Of a DNA stretch of 64,000 bases, positions 1-7,722 are shown in pieces. The notes below the pieces were generated by a model. The model worked only from the letters and a program-made list of their open reading frames with translations, was not told the DNA's origin and searched no databases. This DNA is from Nocardioides luteus (GTDB taxonomy: Bacteria; Actinomycetota; Actinomycetes; Propionibacteriales; Nocardioidaceae), in assembly GCF_000960475.2 (NCBI RefSeq), contig NZ_JZDQ02000032.1, forward strand, positions 1 to 64,000. The letters are read 5' to 3'. The position numbers and the translations under genes are program-made. Every line of letters begins with the position of its first letter. The first letter of the stretch is position 1.

Positions 1-96
1 GAGACGACCGGAGCGAGGTCGAGCGGCGAGCTTGCTCGTCCGCTCGCGCCGAGCGAGGGAGTAACCGCGCGAAGCGCGGAGGTGGCACCGCGGTGA
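1..96. other. Intergenic segment with hairpins at the window edge
   Basis: No gene is visible. The stretch is built of short inverted repeats: 20-26 pairs with 40-46 around a CTTG loop, and CCGCGC at 65-70 pairs with GCGCGG at 74-79. CACCGCGGTG at 86-95 is palindromic. It lies just after the stop of the minus-strand MFS gene, so it probably contains that gene's transcription terminator. The gene to the left is outside the window. Confidence 0.5.
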
Positions 97-1341
97 CTAC
101 TCGGCCGACGCCGGCGACCTCTCGCCCGGCGGGAGCGACGCCTCGGCGGGGGTGGACATCCGCCGGACGGCGAGCCAGATGGCCGCCGCGATGAGCAGGC
201 CGAGGCCGCCGCCGAGGACGAAGCCGCCCTCCCAGCCGATCAGGTCGATGGCGAACCCGGCGGTCGGGGCGCCGAGGGCACTGCCCAGGGTGATGGCGGA
301 GCCGTGCCAGCCCATCACCTCGCCGCGTACGGTCGAGGGGACCCGGCTGGTGATCGCCTCGAGTGCGGCGGTGAGGGTCGGGGCGCAGAAGAAGCCGCTG
401 AGCAGGAGCAGGGCGGCGAACGAGATCGGGCCCCAGGCGAACGCGGTGAGGACAGTCGTCGCGCCCAGCAGCACCAGCATGACCGCGGCTGGGGGATGGC
501 GGTTGAGGGCGCCGTAGACGAGCGCGCCCAGCAGGGAGCCGAGCGCCCAGATCGCCATCACGAGCCCGAGGAGGGCGGTGCGGTCGAAGTCGCGCATCGC
601 GGCCACGGTGCCGAGGTCCTCGGCGATCAGGATGAGCGAGGCGGTGAAGGTGCCGGCCAGGAGGAGTACGACGCCCGGGTTCACCCACGACGGAAGTGCG
701 AACCGACGCCTCGGAGCACCGGAGTCACTGGGGACCGCGTCGCTCGGTACGGTCGGCTCTCCCTCGGTGATCATCGGGTTGAGGAGCCAGAGGGTGATGG
801 CTGCCGCGATCCCGAGCCACTGGATCACCAGCATCGCCCAGGAGGTGCCGAGGTAGCTGGCGCTGAGCACGCCGACCACCGGCCCGGCCATGAAGGCCAG
901 CTCGGTCATGATCGCGTCGGCGCTCAGCGCCGCGGTGCGTTGCGTGGGCTCGACCGAACGGAGCACGACCTGGCGCACGATCGACCAGGACGGCACGGTG
1001 AACAGACCGGCGACGGCGATCAGCCCGATCAGCGGAAGGTAGCCGACCCAGGGCGCGATCGACCAGGTGATCGGGAGGACGGCCAGCGGCAGCAGGAGCG
1101 TACGCCGCAGGCCGAGGCGGTCGAGGAGCCGGCCGAGCCAGGGCCCGGAGATCGCCATCGCGATCGCGAGGACGGTCGAGACCAGGCCGGCCTCGGCGTA
1201 GGAGCGGTCCAGCGGGCCGACCACGTGCAGGGTCACGATGACAGAGGACGCCGGCATCGGGATCCGCAGGAACAGACCCAGCACGAGGATGCGGCGAACG
1301 TCAGGAATCCGCCACAGGTCGGCGTACGTCTGGAAGCTCAC
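97..1341 (-). CDS. MFS transporter, substrate unknown
   Basis: A 414-residue major facilitator superfamily permease in the cytoplasmic membrane. The translation is a series of about 12 hydrophobic segments. A loop 2-3 signature (GRLLDRLGLRR, residues 70-80) is present. A hydrophilic central loop at about 193-217, ending in a basic patch, separates the two six-helix halves, and the charged C-terminus should be cytoplasmic. The start is GTG. No SD or clear -10 decides it, but the protein begins directly before the amphipathic lead-in to TM1, as is usual. The gene stands alone, 40 bp downstream of the HD-domain gene on the same strand. The family call is firm. The substrate (drug, sugar or other) cannot be read from the sequence. 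Confidence 0.85.
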   Translation of the reverse strand: MSFQTYADLWRIPDVRRILVLGLFLRIPMPASSVIVTLHVVGPLDRSYAEAGLVSTVLAIAMAISGPWLGRLLDRLGLRRTLLLPLAVLPITWSIAPWVGYLPLIGLIAVAGLFTVPSWSIVRQVVLRSVEPTQRTAALSADAIMTELAFMAGPVVGVLSASYLGTSWAMLVIQWLGIAAAITLWLLNPMITEGEPTVPSDAVPSDSGAPRRRFALPSWVNPGVVLLLAGTFTASLILIAEDLGTVAAMRDFDRTALLGLVMAIWALGSLLGALVYGALNRHPPAAVMLVLLGATTVLTAFAWGPISFAALLLLSGFFCAPTLTAALEAITSRVPSTVRGEVMGWHGSAITLGSALGAPTAGFAIDLIGWEGGFVLGGGLGLLIAAAIWLAVRRMSTPAEASLPPGERSPASAE

Positions 1342-1381
1342 CGCCAGATTCTGTCACCGGTGAGCCGTCTGTTACGAATTG

Positions 1382-1999
1382 TTATCGGTCAGGTGACAGG
1401 TATGTGTTCAGGGTCTCCATCTCGGCCGAGATGTTGGCCCGCGCGGCGGCCTCCCAGCTGATCCTCGCGAAGGGGGTGGAGAAGAGCGACTCCTTCTCCA
1501 GCAGCCGCTCCAGGACCTGGGCGCGGCCGGCGCGGAACTCCTCGTCGGAGAGGTGCTGGTACTCCTCGCGGACGGTCGCGACGTACTCCGCGTACCGCTC
1601 CGCCGGCGCCGCCAGGATCGCCAGGTCGGCGTCGGAGAGCACCCGGCCGCCGTGGTCGTCGGGGGCTGGGTCGTGGGTCTCGGTCAGCCGCACCAGGCGG
1701 GCGACCTCGGCCACCACGTCGGCGTCCAGGTGGGCGCTCAACGCGTCCTCGGCCCACGCGGCAGAACGCTCCTCGGCGTCGCGCTCCCCGTCGTAGACGG
1801 AGTCGTGGAAGAAGGCCGCCAGGACGACCGTCAGCGCGTCGAAGCGCTCCCCCTCCTCCCGCAGCTCCTCGATCCGCTCCAGCACCTCGGTGAGGTGCCG
1901 GCGGTCGTGGTAGCGGCGGGTCGGCTCGTCGTACGCTGCCAGAACGTCACCGAGAAGGTCGGTCGCGTCGGGCAGCGGCCAATGTCGGGGGAGGTCCAT
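1382..1999 (-). CDS. HD-domain predicted metal-dependent phosphohydrolase
   Basis: A 205-residue cytosolic protein of the HD superfamily. Its putative metal ligands are H31/H35 in YHDRRH and H65-D66 in FFHDSVYD, followed by a distal Asp in LSDADLAIL. This is the usual H...HD...D order of the small bacterial HD proteins called predicted metal-dependent phosphohydrolases (COG4339-like). The substrate is unknown. An open frame extends upstream to 2041, but that would run into serA. ATG 1999 is preferred because TAGCGT (2013-2008) lies 8 nt before it, as expected for a leaderless promoter. The gene follows serA with a 17-bp gap on the same strand, so read-through from serA is also possible. Confidence 0.75.
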   Translation of the reverse strand: MDLPRHWPLPDATDLLGDVLAAYDEPTRRYHDRRHLTEVLERIEELREEGERFDALTVVLAAFFHDSVYDGERDAEERSAAWAEDALSAHLDADVVAEVARLVRLTETHDPAPDDHGGRVLSDADLAILAAPAERYAEYVATVREEYQHLSDEEFRAGRAQVLERLLEKESLFSTPFARISWEAAARANISAEMETLNTYLSPDR

Positions 2000-2007
2000 G
2001 GACCAGA

Positions 2008-2013
2008 ACGCTA
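2008..2013 (-). promoter_or_regulatory. Putative -10 box (TAGCGT) of the HD-domain gene
   Basis: The minus strand reads TAGCGT, 8 nt, then ATG at 1999. This fits the actinobacterial TANNNT -10 element placed for leaderless transcription. The spacing is at the long end, so confidence is moderate. Confidence 0.4.
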
Positions 2014-2016
2014 GCG

Positions 2017-3213
2017 TCAGGCGTGGTAGACGCGCACCCACCGGGTGTGCGGGTTGCCCGCGATCTTCTCCAAGGTCGTCGGCGGCACGCTGGTCGCGTC
2101 CGTGACCACGAAGCCGGTCTCGCCGGCGGTGGCCAGGTATTGACCGGTCACGTTGACGCCCTCGGAGGCGAGCAGGTTGTTGAGCTCGGCGAGCACGCCC
2201 GGGACGCTGTCGTGGAGCAGCGCGAGGCGCGCGCCCTCACCCAGCGGCGGCGGCTGGACGGCGGGCAGGTTGACGCTCAGCGCGGTCGACCCGGCCTGGA
2301 TGAAGTCGCGCAGCTTGCCGGAGACGAACCAGCCGATCTCCTCCTGCGCCTCCTGCGTCGAACCGCCGACGTGCGGGGTCAGGATGACGTTGTCGAGACC
2401 CTGCAGCGGGCTCTCGAAGGCGTCGCCCTGGGCCTTGGGCTCGATCGGGAAGACGTCGAGCGCGGCGCCGGCGATGTGGCCCGACTCGATGTGCTTGCGC
2501 AGCGCGTCGTTGTCGACCAGGAAGCCGCGCGCGGCGTTGATGAACAGCGAGCGCGGCTTCATCTTCGCGAACTGCTCCTCGCCGAACATGCCCAGGTTGC
2601 CCGGGCGCCCGTCGATGTGGATGGAGACCACGTCGGCCTCCTCCAGGAGCGCGTCGAGGGACTTCATCCGGCGCGCGTTGCCGTGGGCCAGCCGGTCGGC
2701 GATGTCGTAGAAGATGACGTAGAAGCCCAGGGCCTCGGCGACGTTGGACAGCTGGGTGCCGATATTGCCGTAGCCGATGATGCCGAGCGTGCGGCCGCGG
2801 ACCTCGTGGGAGCCCTTCGCGGACTTGTCCCAGATGCCGGCGTGCATCTTCTCGGTCTTCTCCGGCAGCCGTCGCGCCAGGGAGATGATGTAGCCGATGA
2901 CCAGCTCGACGACCGAGCGGGTGTTGGAGTAGGGGGCGTTGAAGACGGCGACGCCGCGCTCGGCGGCGGCGACCAGGTCGACCTGGTTGGTGCCGATGCA
3001 GAAGCACCCGATCGCCTTGAGGTCGGGTGCGGCGTCCAGCACCCGCGGGGTGATGTGGGTGTTGGAGCGGATGCCGAGCAGCGTCACCCCCGGCAGGGCC
3101 TCGACCAGCTCGTCCTCGGAGAGGGACTTGCTCCGCAGCTCGACCTCGAAGCCGGCCTTCTCGAGGTTCTCGACAGCGACGGGATGGATGTTCTCCAGGA
3201 GCAGCGCCTTCAT
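2017..3213 (-). CDS. serA: D-3-phosphoglycerate dehydrogenase
   Basis: Catalyses NAD-dependent oxidation of 3-phosphoglycerate to 3-phosphohydroxypyruvate, the first step of serine synthesis, in the cytosol. At 398 residues it is the short form with a single C-terminal ACT domain (about 325-398) and no intervening domain, like E. coli SerA rather than the roughly 530-residue mycobacterial form. The Rossmann motif GIIGYGNIGTQ lies near residues 144-154. The catalytic set is visible as INAARG (Arg), the Glu of the VFPIEP region and His in LTPHVGG. The N-terminal catalytic part carries GIRSNTHI. The ACT domain is expected to bind serine as a feedback inhibitor. TACCCT 6 nt before ATG 3213 indicates a leaderless transcript. 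The gene diverges from the nucleobase permease. Confidence 0.95.
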   Translation of the reverse strand: MKALLLENIHPVAVENLEKAGFEVELRSKSLSEDELVEALPGVTLLGIRSNTHITPRVLDAAPDLKAIGCFCIGTNQVDLVAAAERGVAVFNAPYSNTRSVVELVIGYIISLARRLPEKTEKMHAGIWDKSAKGSHEVRGRTLGIIGYGNIGTQLSNVAEALGFYVIFYDIADRLAHGNARRMKSLDALLEEADVVSIHIDGRPGNLGMFGEEQFAKMKPRSLFINAARGFLVDNDALRKHIESGHIAGAALDVFPIEPKAQGDAFESPLQGLDNVILTPHVGGSTQEAQEEIGWFVSGKLRDFIQAGSTALSVNLPAVQPPPLGEGARLALLHDSVPGVLAELNNLLASEGVNVTGQYLATAGETGFVVTDATSVPPTTLEKIAGNPHTRWVRVYHA

Positions 3214-3219
3214 GGCTCA

Positions 3220-3225
3220 AGGGTA
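3220..3225 (-). promoter_or_regulatory. Putative -10 box (TACCCT) of serA
   Basis: The minus strand reads TACCCT, 6 nt, then ATG at 3213. This is the TANNNT hexamer at the spacing expected if transcription starts at the A of ATG. Confidence 0.55.
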
Positions 3226-3277
3226 GGCCGTGGCCGGGCCTGCTCGGAATCGCCGCCGCAGTCCGGACAACGAGCAA

Positions 3278-3316
3278 TGAAACGTCTGTTCCAGCCTTGA
3301 AACATCTGTGCAATCC
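3278..3316. promoter_or_regulatory. Tandem 19-bp direct repeats upstream of the NCS2 permease
   Basis: TGAAACGTCTGTTCCAGCC (3278-3296) is followed by TGAAACATCTGTGCAATCC (3298-3316), with a period of exactly 20 bp, close to two helical turns. The pair lies between serA and the permease, about 85 bp before the permease start. The regular phasing suggests a binding site for a regulator that binds direct repeats. The regulator is not identifiable. Confidence 0.45.
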
Positions 3317-3401
3317 GGTCGACGGGAACTCGAAATCGATGGCAGGCATCCTGATCGTCCCCACGAGCCGGTGACGGGTGCCGGCAGCGCAAGGAGGCGG
3401 C

Positions 3402-4790
3402 ATGTCCCTCATCGACACGTTCCGGGCCGGCAGGAAGGGCGGGCATCCGGTCGACGACGTACCGCCGCTGGCACAGCTGGTGCCGCTCGGCCTCCAGCAC
3501 GTGCTGGCGATGTACGCCGGTGCGGTGGCCGTGCCGCTGATCGTCGGTGGCGCGATGGTCGGTGCCGGCCAGCTCGAGCGGGGCGACATCGTGCACCTGA
3601 TCATGGCCGACCTCCTGGTCGCCGGCATCGCGACGATCCTGCAGGCCGTGGGTCTGGGCCCCTTCGGCGTACGTCTCCCGCTGATGCAGGGCGTGACCTT
3701 CGCCGCGGTGGGGCCGATGATCTCGATCGGGACCGCGCACGGCATCACCGCGATCTACGGCTCGGTGATCGCCTCCGGCGTCTTCATGATCCTGGCGGCG
3801 CCCTTCTTCGGGCGGCTGATCGGGTTCTTCCCGCCGCTGGTGACCGGCACGATCATCCTCATCATCGGGGTCTCGCTGATGCGGGTCGCGGCCGGCTGGT
3901 TCGGCGGCGGCACCGCGCTCGGGCCGGGCTTCGGCGCACCCAGGGCGATCGCGCTGGCGTTCGGGACGTTGCTGATCGTGGTGCTGCTGGAGCGGTTCGC
4001 GCCGCCGGCGATCCGGCGGATCTCGGTGCTGTGCGCGCTGGTCCTCGGCACCCTGGTCGCGATCCCGCTCGGGATGGCCGACTGGTCCGGTGTCGGCGAG
4101 GCCGAATGGGTCGGCGTGGTCACGCCGTTCCAGTTCGGGATGCCCACCTTCGAGATCTCCTCGGTGATCGCGATGATCATCGTCGCCGTCGTGGTGATGA
4201 CCGAGACCACCGGCGACATGATCGCGGTCGGCGAGATCGTGGACCGGCCGGTGACTCCGCGCGGCCTCGCCGACGGCCTCCGCGCCGACGGCGCCGGCAC
4301 GCTCCTGGGCGGGATCATGAACACCTTCCCCTACACCGCCTTCGCGCAGAACGTGGGGCTCGTCGCGATGACCGGCGTCCGCTCCCGTCACGTCGCCACC
4401 TGTGCCGGGGTGATCCTCGTCGGCCTCGGCCTGGTGCCGAAGCTCGCGGCGGTTGTCGAGGGTGTACCTCAGCCCGTGCTCGGCGGCGCCGGGATCGCGT
4501 TGTTCGGCATGGTCGCGGCGAGCGGCATCCGGACGCTGTCGAAGGTGCGGCTCGACAACGCGAACGTCCTCGTCGTGGCGATCTCGCTCGGCGTCGCGAT
4601 GCTCACCGAGGCCAAGATCTCCTACGCGGCCGACGGGACCAACGTCGTCCTCGACCTCTACGCGCGCTTCCCCGACTGGTTCCAGACCATCTTCCACTCG
4701 GGCATCTCGGCCGGTGCGATCACCGCGATCGCACTCAACCTGCTCCTCAACGGCCGGCGGACGCCACCGGACGGTCTTCAGGACCAGTAG
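3402..4790 (+). CDS. NCS2 family uracil-xanthine permease
   Basis: A 462-residue proton-coupled nucleobase importer of the nucleobase:cation symporter-2 family, inner membrane, with about 14 hydrophobic segments. The family signature region (AQNVGLVAMTGVRSRHV, near 317-333) follows the conserved TETTGDMIAVGE helix that supplies substrate-contacting Glu. The N-terminal PLGLQHVLAMYAGAVAVPLI is typical of xanthine/uric-acid rather than uracil branches, so a xanthine or urate permease is the best guess. A frame is open from GTG 3378, but AAGGAGG at 3391-3397 sits 4 nt before ATG 3402, which fixes the start. Direct repeats at 3278-3316 may regulate it. It overlaps the convergent L,D-transpeptidase gene by 13 bp at the 3' end. 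Confidence 0.9.
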   Translation: MSLIDTFRAGRKGGHPVDDVPPLAQLVPLGLQHVLAMYAGAVAVPLIVGGAMVGAGQLERGDIVHLIMADLLVAGIATILQAVGLGPFGVRLPLMQGVTFAAVGPMISIGTAHGITAIYGSVIASGVFMILAAPFFGRLIGFFPPLVTGTIILIIGVSLMRVAAGWFGGGTALGPGFGAPRAIALAFGTLLIVVLLERFAPPAIRRISVLCALVLGTLVAIPLGMADWSGVGEAEWVGVVTPFQFGMPTFEISSVIAMIIVAVVVMTETTGDMIAVGEIVDRPVTPRGLADGLRADGAGTLLGGIMNTFPYTAFAQNVGLVAMTGVRSRHVATCAGVILVGLGLVPKLAAVVEGVPQPVLGGAGIALFGMVAASGIRTLSKVRLDNANVLVVAISLGVAMLTEAKISYAADGTNVVLDLYARFPDWFQTIFHSGISAGAITAIALNLLLNGRRTPPDGLQDQ

Positions 4791-5629
4791 ATGACGACTC
4801 CGTCGCCGATGTTGACCTGGTCGTAGAGCGAGGTGATGGCGGCGTAGTCGCGCACGTTGACACAGCCGTGGGAGGCGCCGTTGTAGCCGTTGGCGGCGAA
4901 GTCGGGGGAGTAGTGGACCGCCTGGCCGCCGGAGAAGAACATCGCGAACGGCATCGAGGTGTGGTAGATCGTCGAGACGTGGTCACGGCTCTTGGAGAAG
5001 ACCGAGAACTGGCCCTCGCGGGTGGGCAGCTCCTGCGAGCCGAACCGCACCTCGACGCTCATCCGCACCGTGCCGTCGATGACCCAGCGCAGCACCGAGG
5101 TGCTCTTGTCGATGCACATCACCCGGCCGGTCAGGCAGCGCGGGTCCAGCTTGCCCGCCGGGATCGGGGGCGGGGCGTTGGTCAGCTCGGCCTCGGTCGG
5201 CTCGCGGGTCATCGCGTGGAGCCGGTCGAGGGTGGTCTGGTCGACGAAGCCGGTGACCGCGATACCGCGCTTGGCCTGGAACCCGGAGACGGCCTCGGTG
5301 GTGACGTTGCCGTAGAACCCGGTCACGCCCGCGTTGAACCAGCCGATCTGCTTCAGGCGCGCCTGCAGGTCACGTACGTCGTCGCCGCTGTCTCCCTTGC
5401 CGAAGAGTCGCGGGCCCGAGGTGGGGGACGGCTTCGGCGTGGGCTTCGGCTTGGCGCTGGGCGTCGGTGTCGGCGTGGCGCTCGTCGACGGGCTCGCCGC
5501 TGAGGAGGAGGGGGCGGTTGAGGCGCTGGCCTCGGGAGCGGCGGCCGGCTCGGCGGCGCACGCCGCGAACGTGGTTACCAGCAGGGCGGCGAGCGCCCCC
5601 GCGATCATTCCCCGCTTGACCATCTTCAT
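4778..5629 (-). CDS. Exported L,D-transpeptidase with peptidoglycan-binding domain
   Basis: A cell-wall enzyme that forms 3-3 peptidoglycan crosslinks or attaches proteins to the stem peptide. The product from ATG 5629 is 283 residues. It has an N-terminal signal segment with the sequence TTFAACAAEP (possible, non-ideal lipobox), then a Ser/Thr/Pro-rich linker with KPKPTPKP. A PG_binding_1 domain follows (GDSGDDVRDLQARLKQIGW through FQAKRG), then a YkuD catalytic domain ending in SHGCVNVRD, whose Cys is the nucleophile and whose His is conserved. A TTG 12 bp upstream (5641) is an alternative start. The enzyme makes the same carbapenem-sensitive type of linkage as other YkuD proteins. It stands alone and is convergent with the permease. 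Confidence 0.88.
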   Translation of the reverse strand: MKMVKRGMIAGALAALLVTTFAACAAEPAAAPEASASTAPSSSAASPSTSATPTPTPSAKPKPTPKPSPTSGPRLFGKGDSGDDVRDLQARLKQIGWFNAGVTGFYGNVTTEAVSGFQAKRGIAVTGFVDQTTLDRLHAMTREPTEAELTNAPPPIPAGKLDPRCLTGRVMCIDKSTSVLRWVIDGTVRMSVEVRFGSQELPTREGQFSVFSKSRDHVSTIYHTSMPFAMFFSGGQAVHYSPDFAANGYNGASHGCVNVRDYAAITSLYDQVNIGDGVVIYWS

Positions 5630-5744
5630 CGCCTCGCTCAAGACCAGGGCCCTTCAGGTTGAGTCGGGCCGACGACATACTGATGCCCGAACGGGGTCCT
5701 CCGGTTGCATTTCTGCGGGAGGTGTCCCGGCTGGTGGGACGATC

Positions 5745-6401
5745 TCAGCGAGATGGTCGCGCGAGGCGGCTGAACCAGCGGCGCACGGTCCGTTTCAGCC
5801 GGTGTCGCGCGCTGTTGCAGGCGACCAGCGGCAGCGTGAGGCCGGCCCGGTCGGCGTCGGCCAGCTCACGCAGCAGGATCTCCGCAGCCACTCGGGTGTC
5901 GTCGCCGGCGTCGTGCGCCTTCAGCTGCTCGACCGTGTAGTAGGCGGCGATCGTGGCCAGCGACTTGTCGGGCACGTCGAGGGCCAGCGCCTTCGCGAAC
6001 CGCATCGTGCACAACCAGTCCAGGACCTCCAGCCGCACCCCGGCGCGGTCGGACTCCACCGCCACGAACGTCCAGTCGAACGCGGCGTTGTGGGCCACGA
6101 ACACCCGGCCGGCCAGGCGCTCGGCGATCGCCGCGGCGACGTCCCGGAAGGGTGGGGCGCCGGCGAGGTCGGCACTGGTCAGGCCGTGGACCTCGACCGG
6201 TCCCGGGTCGACGCCGGCACCGGGGTTGACCAGCGTCTCCCACTCCGACTCCGCGGCGCCGTCGGCGGAGATCTGACGGATCGCCACCTGGATCACGCGG
6301 TCGCGGTAGGGGTCGAGCCCGGTCGTCTCGACGTCGAGGACCGCATAGCCCCGTCGGCTGCCCCGGGCGTCATTTCGGCCGCGTGATTCGGTGGTGGTCA
6401 C
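5745..6401 (-). CDS. DEDDh exonuclease, DNA polymerase III epsilon-like
   Basis: A 3'-5' exonuclease of the DnaQ/RNase T superfamily. All three motifs are present: Exo I DVETTG, Exo II HNAAFDWTF, and Exo III HDAGDDT, giving the DEDDh set. At about 218 residues it is a stand-alone exonuclease with a basic C-terminal tail (HRLKRTVRRWFSRLARPSR), not the polymerase III core subunit, which cannot be excluded but is usually larger in actinobacteria. Starts at 6470 and 6431 (ATG) are open. GTG 6401 is preferred because TAGCGT (6414-6409) lies 7 nt before it and the catalytic fold begins about 16 residues later. The substrate in the cell is unknown. Confidence 0.75.
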   Translation of the reverse strand: MTTTESRGRNDARGSRRGYAVLDVETTGLDPYRDRVIQVAIRQISADGAAESEWETLVNPGAGVDPGPVEVHGLTSADLAGAPPFRDVAAAIAERLAGRVFVAHNAAFDWTFVAVESDRAGVRLEVLDWLCTMRFAKALALDVPDKSLATIAAYYTVEQLKAHDAGDDTRVAAEILLRELADADRAGLTLPLVACNSARHRLKRTVRRWFSRLARPSR

Positions 6402-6408
6402 GGTGCTG

Positions 6409-6414
6409 ACGCTA
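6409..6414 (-). promoter_or_regulatory. Putative -10 box (TAGCGT) of the exonuclease gene
   Basis: The minus strand reads TAGCGT, CAGCACC, GTG (6401). The 7-nt gap matches the other leaderless starts in this window. If correct, it excludes the upstream ATG starts. Confidence 0.4.
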
Positions 6415-6509
6415 TCGGTGAGCACCGACATTCGAGCCTGCGTCCCCGCGACGAAGGAGCGGGGGCGCAACGCGAGAAGGTCGAGCGAGCGCAGCGGGTG
6501 AGCCTGCGA

Positions 6510-6524
6510 ACCCGCGAAGCGGGT
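6510..6524 (-). terminator. Small hairpin between the membrane-anchored protein and the exonuclease
   Basis: ACCCGC-GAA-GCGGGT at 6510-6524 lies just past the stop of the minus-strand gene at 6547. It is embedded in a repetitive intergenic string: a near-repeat beginning GAGCCTGCG occurs at 6434 and 6500. There is no T-tract. Confidence 0.35.
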
Positions 6525-6546
6525 CGAGACACACCGTACGCGCCCG

Positions 6547-6966
6547 TCAGATCGTCAGTGCCACGATGCCGACGATGACGAGCAGCAGCACCACCAGAAC
6601 CGCGACCAGCGCGAGCACGCCGGGCTTCTTCTGCTTGACGTGCCCGATCGCGCCCTTCTGGAACGTCGTGGCCGGCGCGGCGTAGAAGACCGGGACGGTC
6701 TGGCCCTCGGCGACGTCGAAGCTCAGCGACGCCTTGCCGAACCGCCAGGTCCACTGCGTGTACATCTCGACGTTCCAGTGGCCCGGCGGCACCGGGAAGA
6801 CGTTGCGCCCGTACTGCGTCGGCATCTGGTGACCGTTGAGCAGCACCGTCGGCACGATCAGGTTCGAGGTCATGTGGCTGCCCTGGATGGTCAGGTCGAT
6901 CCACCCCACGGGCGGCTGTCCGGGCACTGGCTGGCTTTGTTCCGGCATCGTCATGGGGCGAATCAT
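6547..6966 (-). CDS. Small membrane-anchored protein, function unknown
   Basis: A 139-residue protein I do not recognise. The N-terminus is Pro/Gln-rich and is followed by a beta-rich domain of about 85 residues (GWIDLTIQG ... NVFPVPPGHWNVEMYTQWTWRFGKASLSFDVAEGQTVPVFYAAP). One C-terminal transmembrane helix (VLALVAVLVVLLLVIVGIVAL) leaves no tail. That makes a tail-anchored topology with the beta domain most likely cytoplasmic. Alternative starts ATG 6954 and ATG 6948 are only 4 and 6 codons in and match the plausible MTMPEQ N-terminus. No SD or TANNNT element decides between them. Confidence 0.6.
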   Translation of the reverse strand: MIRPMTMPEQSQPVPGQPPVGWIDLTIQGSHMTSNLIVPTVLLNGHQMPTQYGRNVFPVPPGHWNVEMYTQWTWRFGKASLSFDVAEGQTVPVFYAAPATTFQKGAIGHVKQKKPGVLALVAVLVVLLLVIVGIVALTI

Positions 6967-6991
6967 GCACGACCCGCCCCGCGAACTGCGC

Positions 6992-7375
6992 TCAGGAGCG
7001 CTCGGCCTTGCTGCGTACGACGCAGAAGTCGTTGCCCTCGATGTCGTTCATGTGGACGAACCCGGTCCCGTCAGGCTTGCGGTGGTCGGCCACGATCGTC
7101 GCCCCGAGGCCCAGCAGGCGCTCGACCTCCTCGTCCCGGGTGCAGTCGGTCGGCCACAGGTCGAGATGCACGCGGTTCTTGACCGCCTTGGACTCCGGTA
7201 CCGGGATGAAGAGCAGATGGGTCGAGCCGTCGGGCGTCATCAGATGCCACAGCGGGTCACCGGGGGTGTTGGGGTCGCTGGGGTCGTCCACGAGCCCCAT
7301 CGCATCGGCCCAGAACTGGCCGATCCTTTCCTGGTCGCGACAGTCGAAGGTGATCGCATGGATCGCTGAGGTCAT
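6992..7375 (-). CDS. VOC (glyoxalase-like) family protein
   Basis: A 127-residue protein of the vicinal oxygen chelate fold, with two beta-alpha-beta-beta-beta halves: AIHAITFDCRDQERIGQFWADAMGL, then KNRVHLDLWPTD and GFVHMNDIEGNDFCVV. Family members are metal-dependent lyases, dioxygenases or binding proteins. His and Glu ligand candidates are the H of RVHLDL and the E of DIEGNDF. The WHLMTPDG stretch is typical of the Glyoxalase_6-like subgroup common in actinobacteria. The reaction is unknown. The gene stands alone on the minus strand. Confidence 0.8.
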   Translation of the reverse strand: MTSAIHAITFDCRDQERIGQFWADAMGLVDDPSDPNTPGDPLWHLMTPDGSTHLLFIPVPESKAVKNRVHLDLWPTDCTRDEEVERLLGLGATIVADHRKPDGTGFVHMNDIEGNDFCVVRSKAERS

Positions 7376-7425
7376 GGGGCAGTCCTAGTCGCAGACGTAC
7401 GCCCGTCACAACGGGTTATCGGGGC

Positions 7426-7722
7426 TCAGACGTCGACGCTCCCGCCGTCGCGCCAGTAGTAGCCGCCCTCGCGCATCATGAAGCCCTCCTCGTAGAGGTA
7501 GCGGCGGAGCGCCGCGACGTCCTCGTGGAACCGGCGGAGGATCTCGTTGACCTCGCGCTCGGGATAGACCTTCCCGGGCTCGAAGGACTGCGCGAGCTGG
7601 TTGAGCACCACCAGCTTCTTGACGTGCTTCGACGGGATCGTGAGCAGCCGCCCGTCCTTGCCGAAGAACCGTCTCAAGGTCTCGGCGTCGTCGGGTCGGG
7701 GCTGCCAGGTCGCGCGGGTCAC
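7426..7722 (-). CDS. DUF2087 domain protein
   Basis: A 98-residue protein made almost entirely of a DUF2087 domain: LRRFFGKDGRLLTIPSKHVKKLVVL, FEPGKVYPEREVNEILRRFHEDVAALRRYLYEEGFMMREGGYYWR. The domain resembles a small winged helix and is sometimes fused to regulators, so a nucleic-acid or regulatory role is possible but unproven. The GTG start at 7722 overlaps the stop of the SDR gene (GTGA), so it is translationally coupled to it. Downstream starts are absent and the domain begins within 12 residues, supporting this start. Confidence 0.8.
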   Translation of the reverse strand: MTRATWQPRPDDAETLRRFFGKDGRLLTIPSKHVKKLVVLNQLAQSFEPGKVYPEREVNEILRRFHEDVAALRRYLYEEGFMMREGGYYWRDGGSVDV

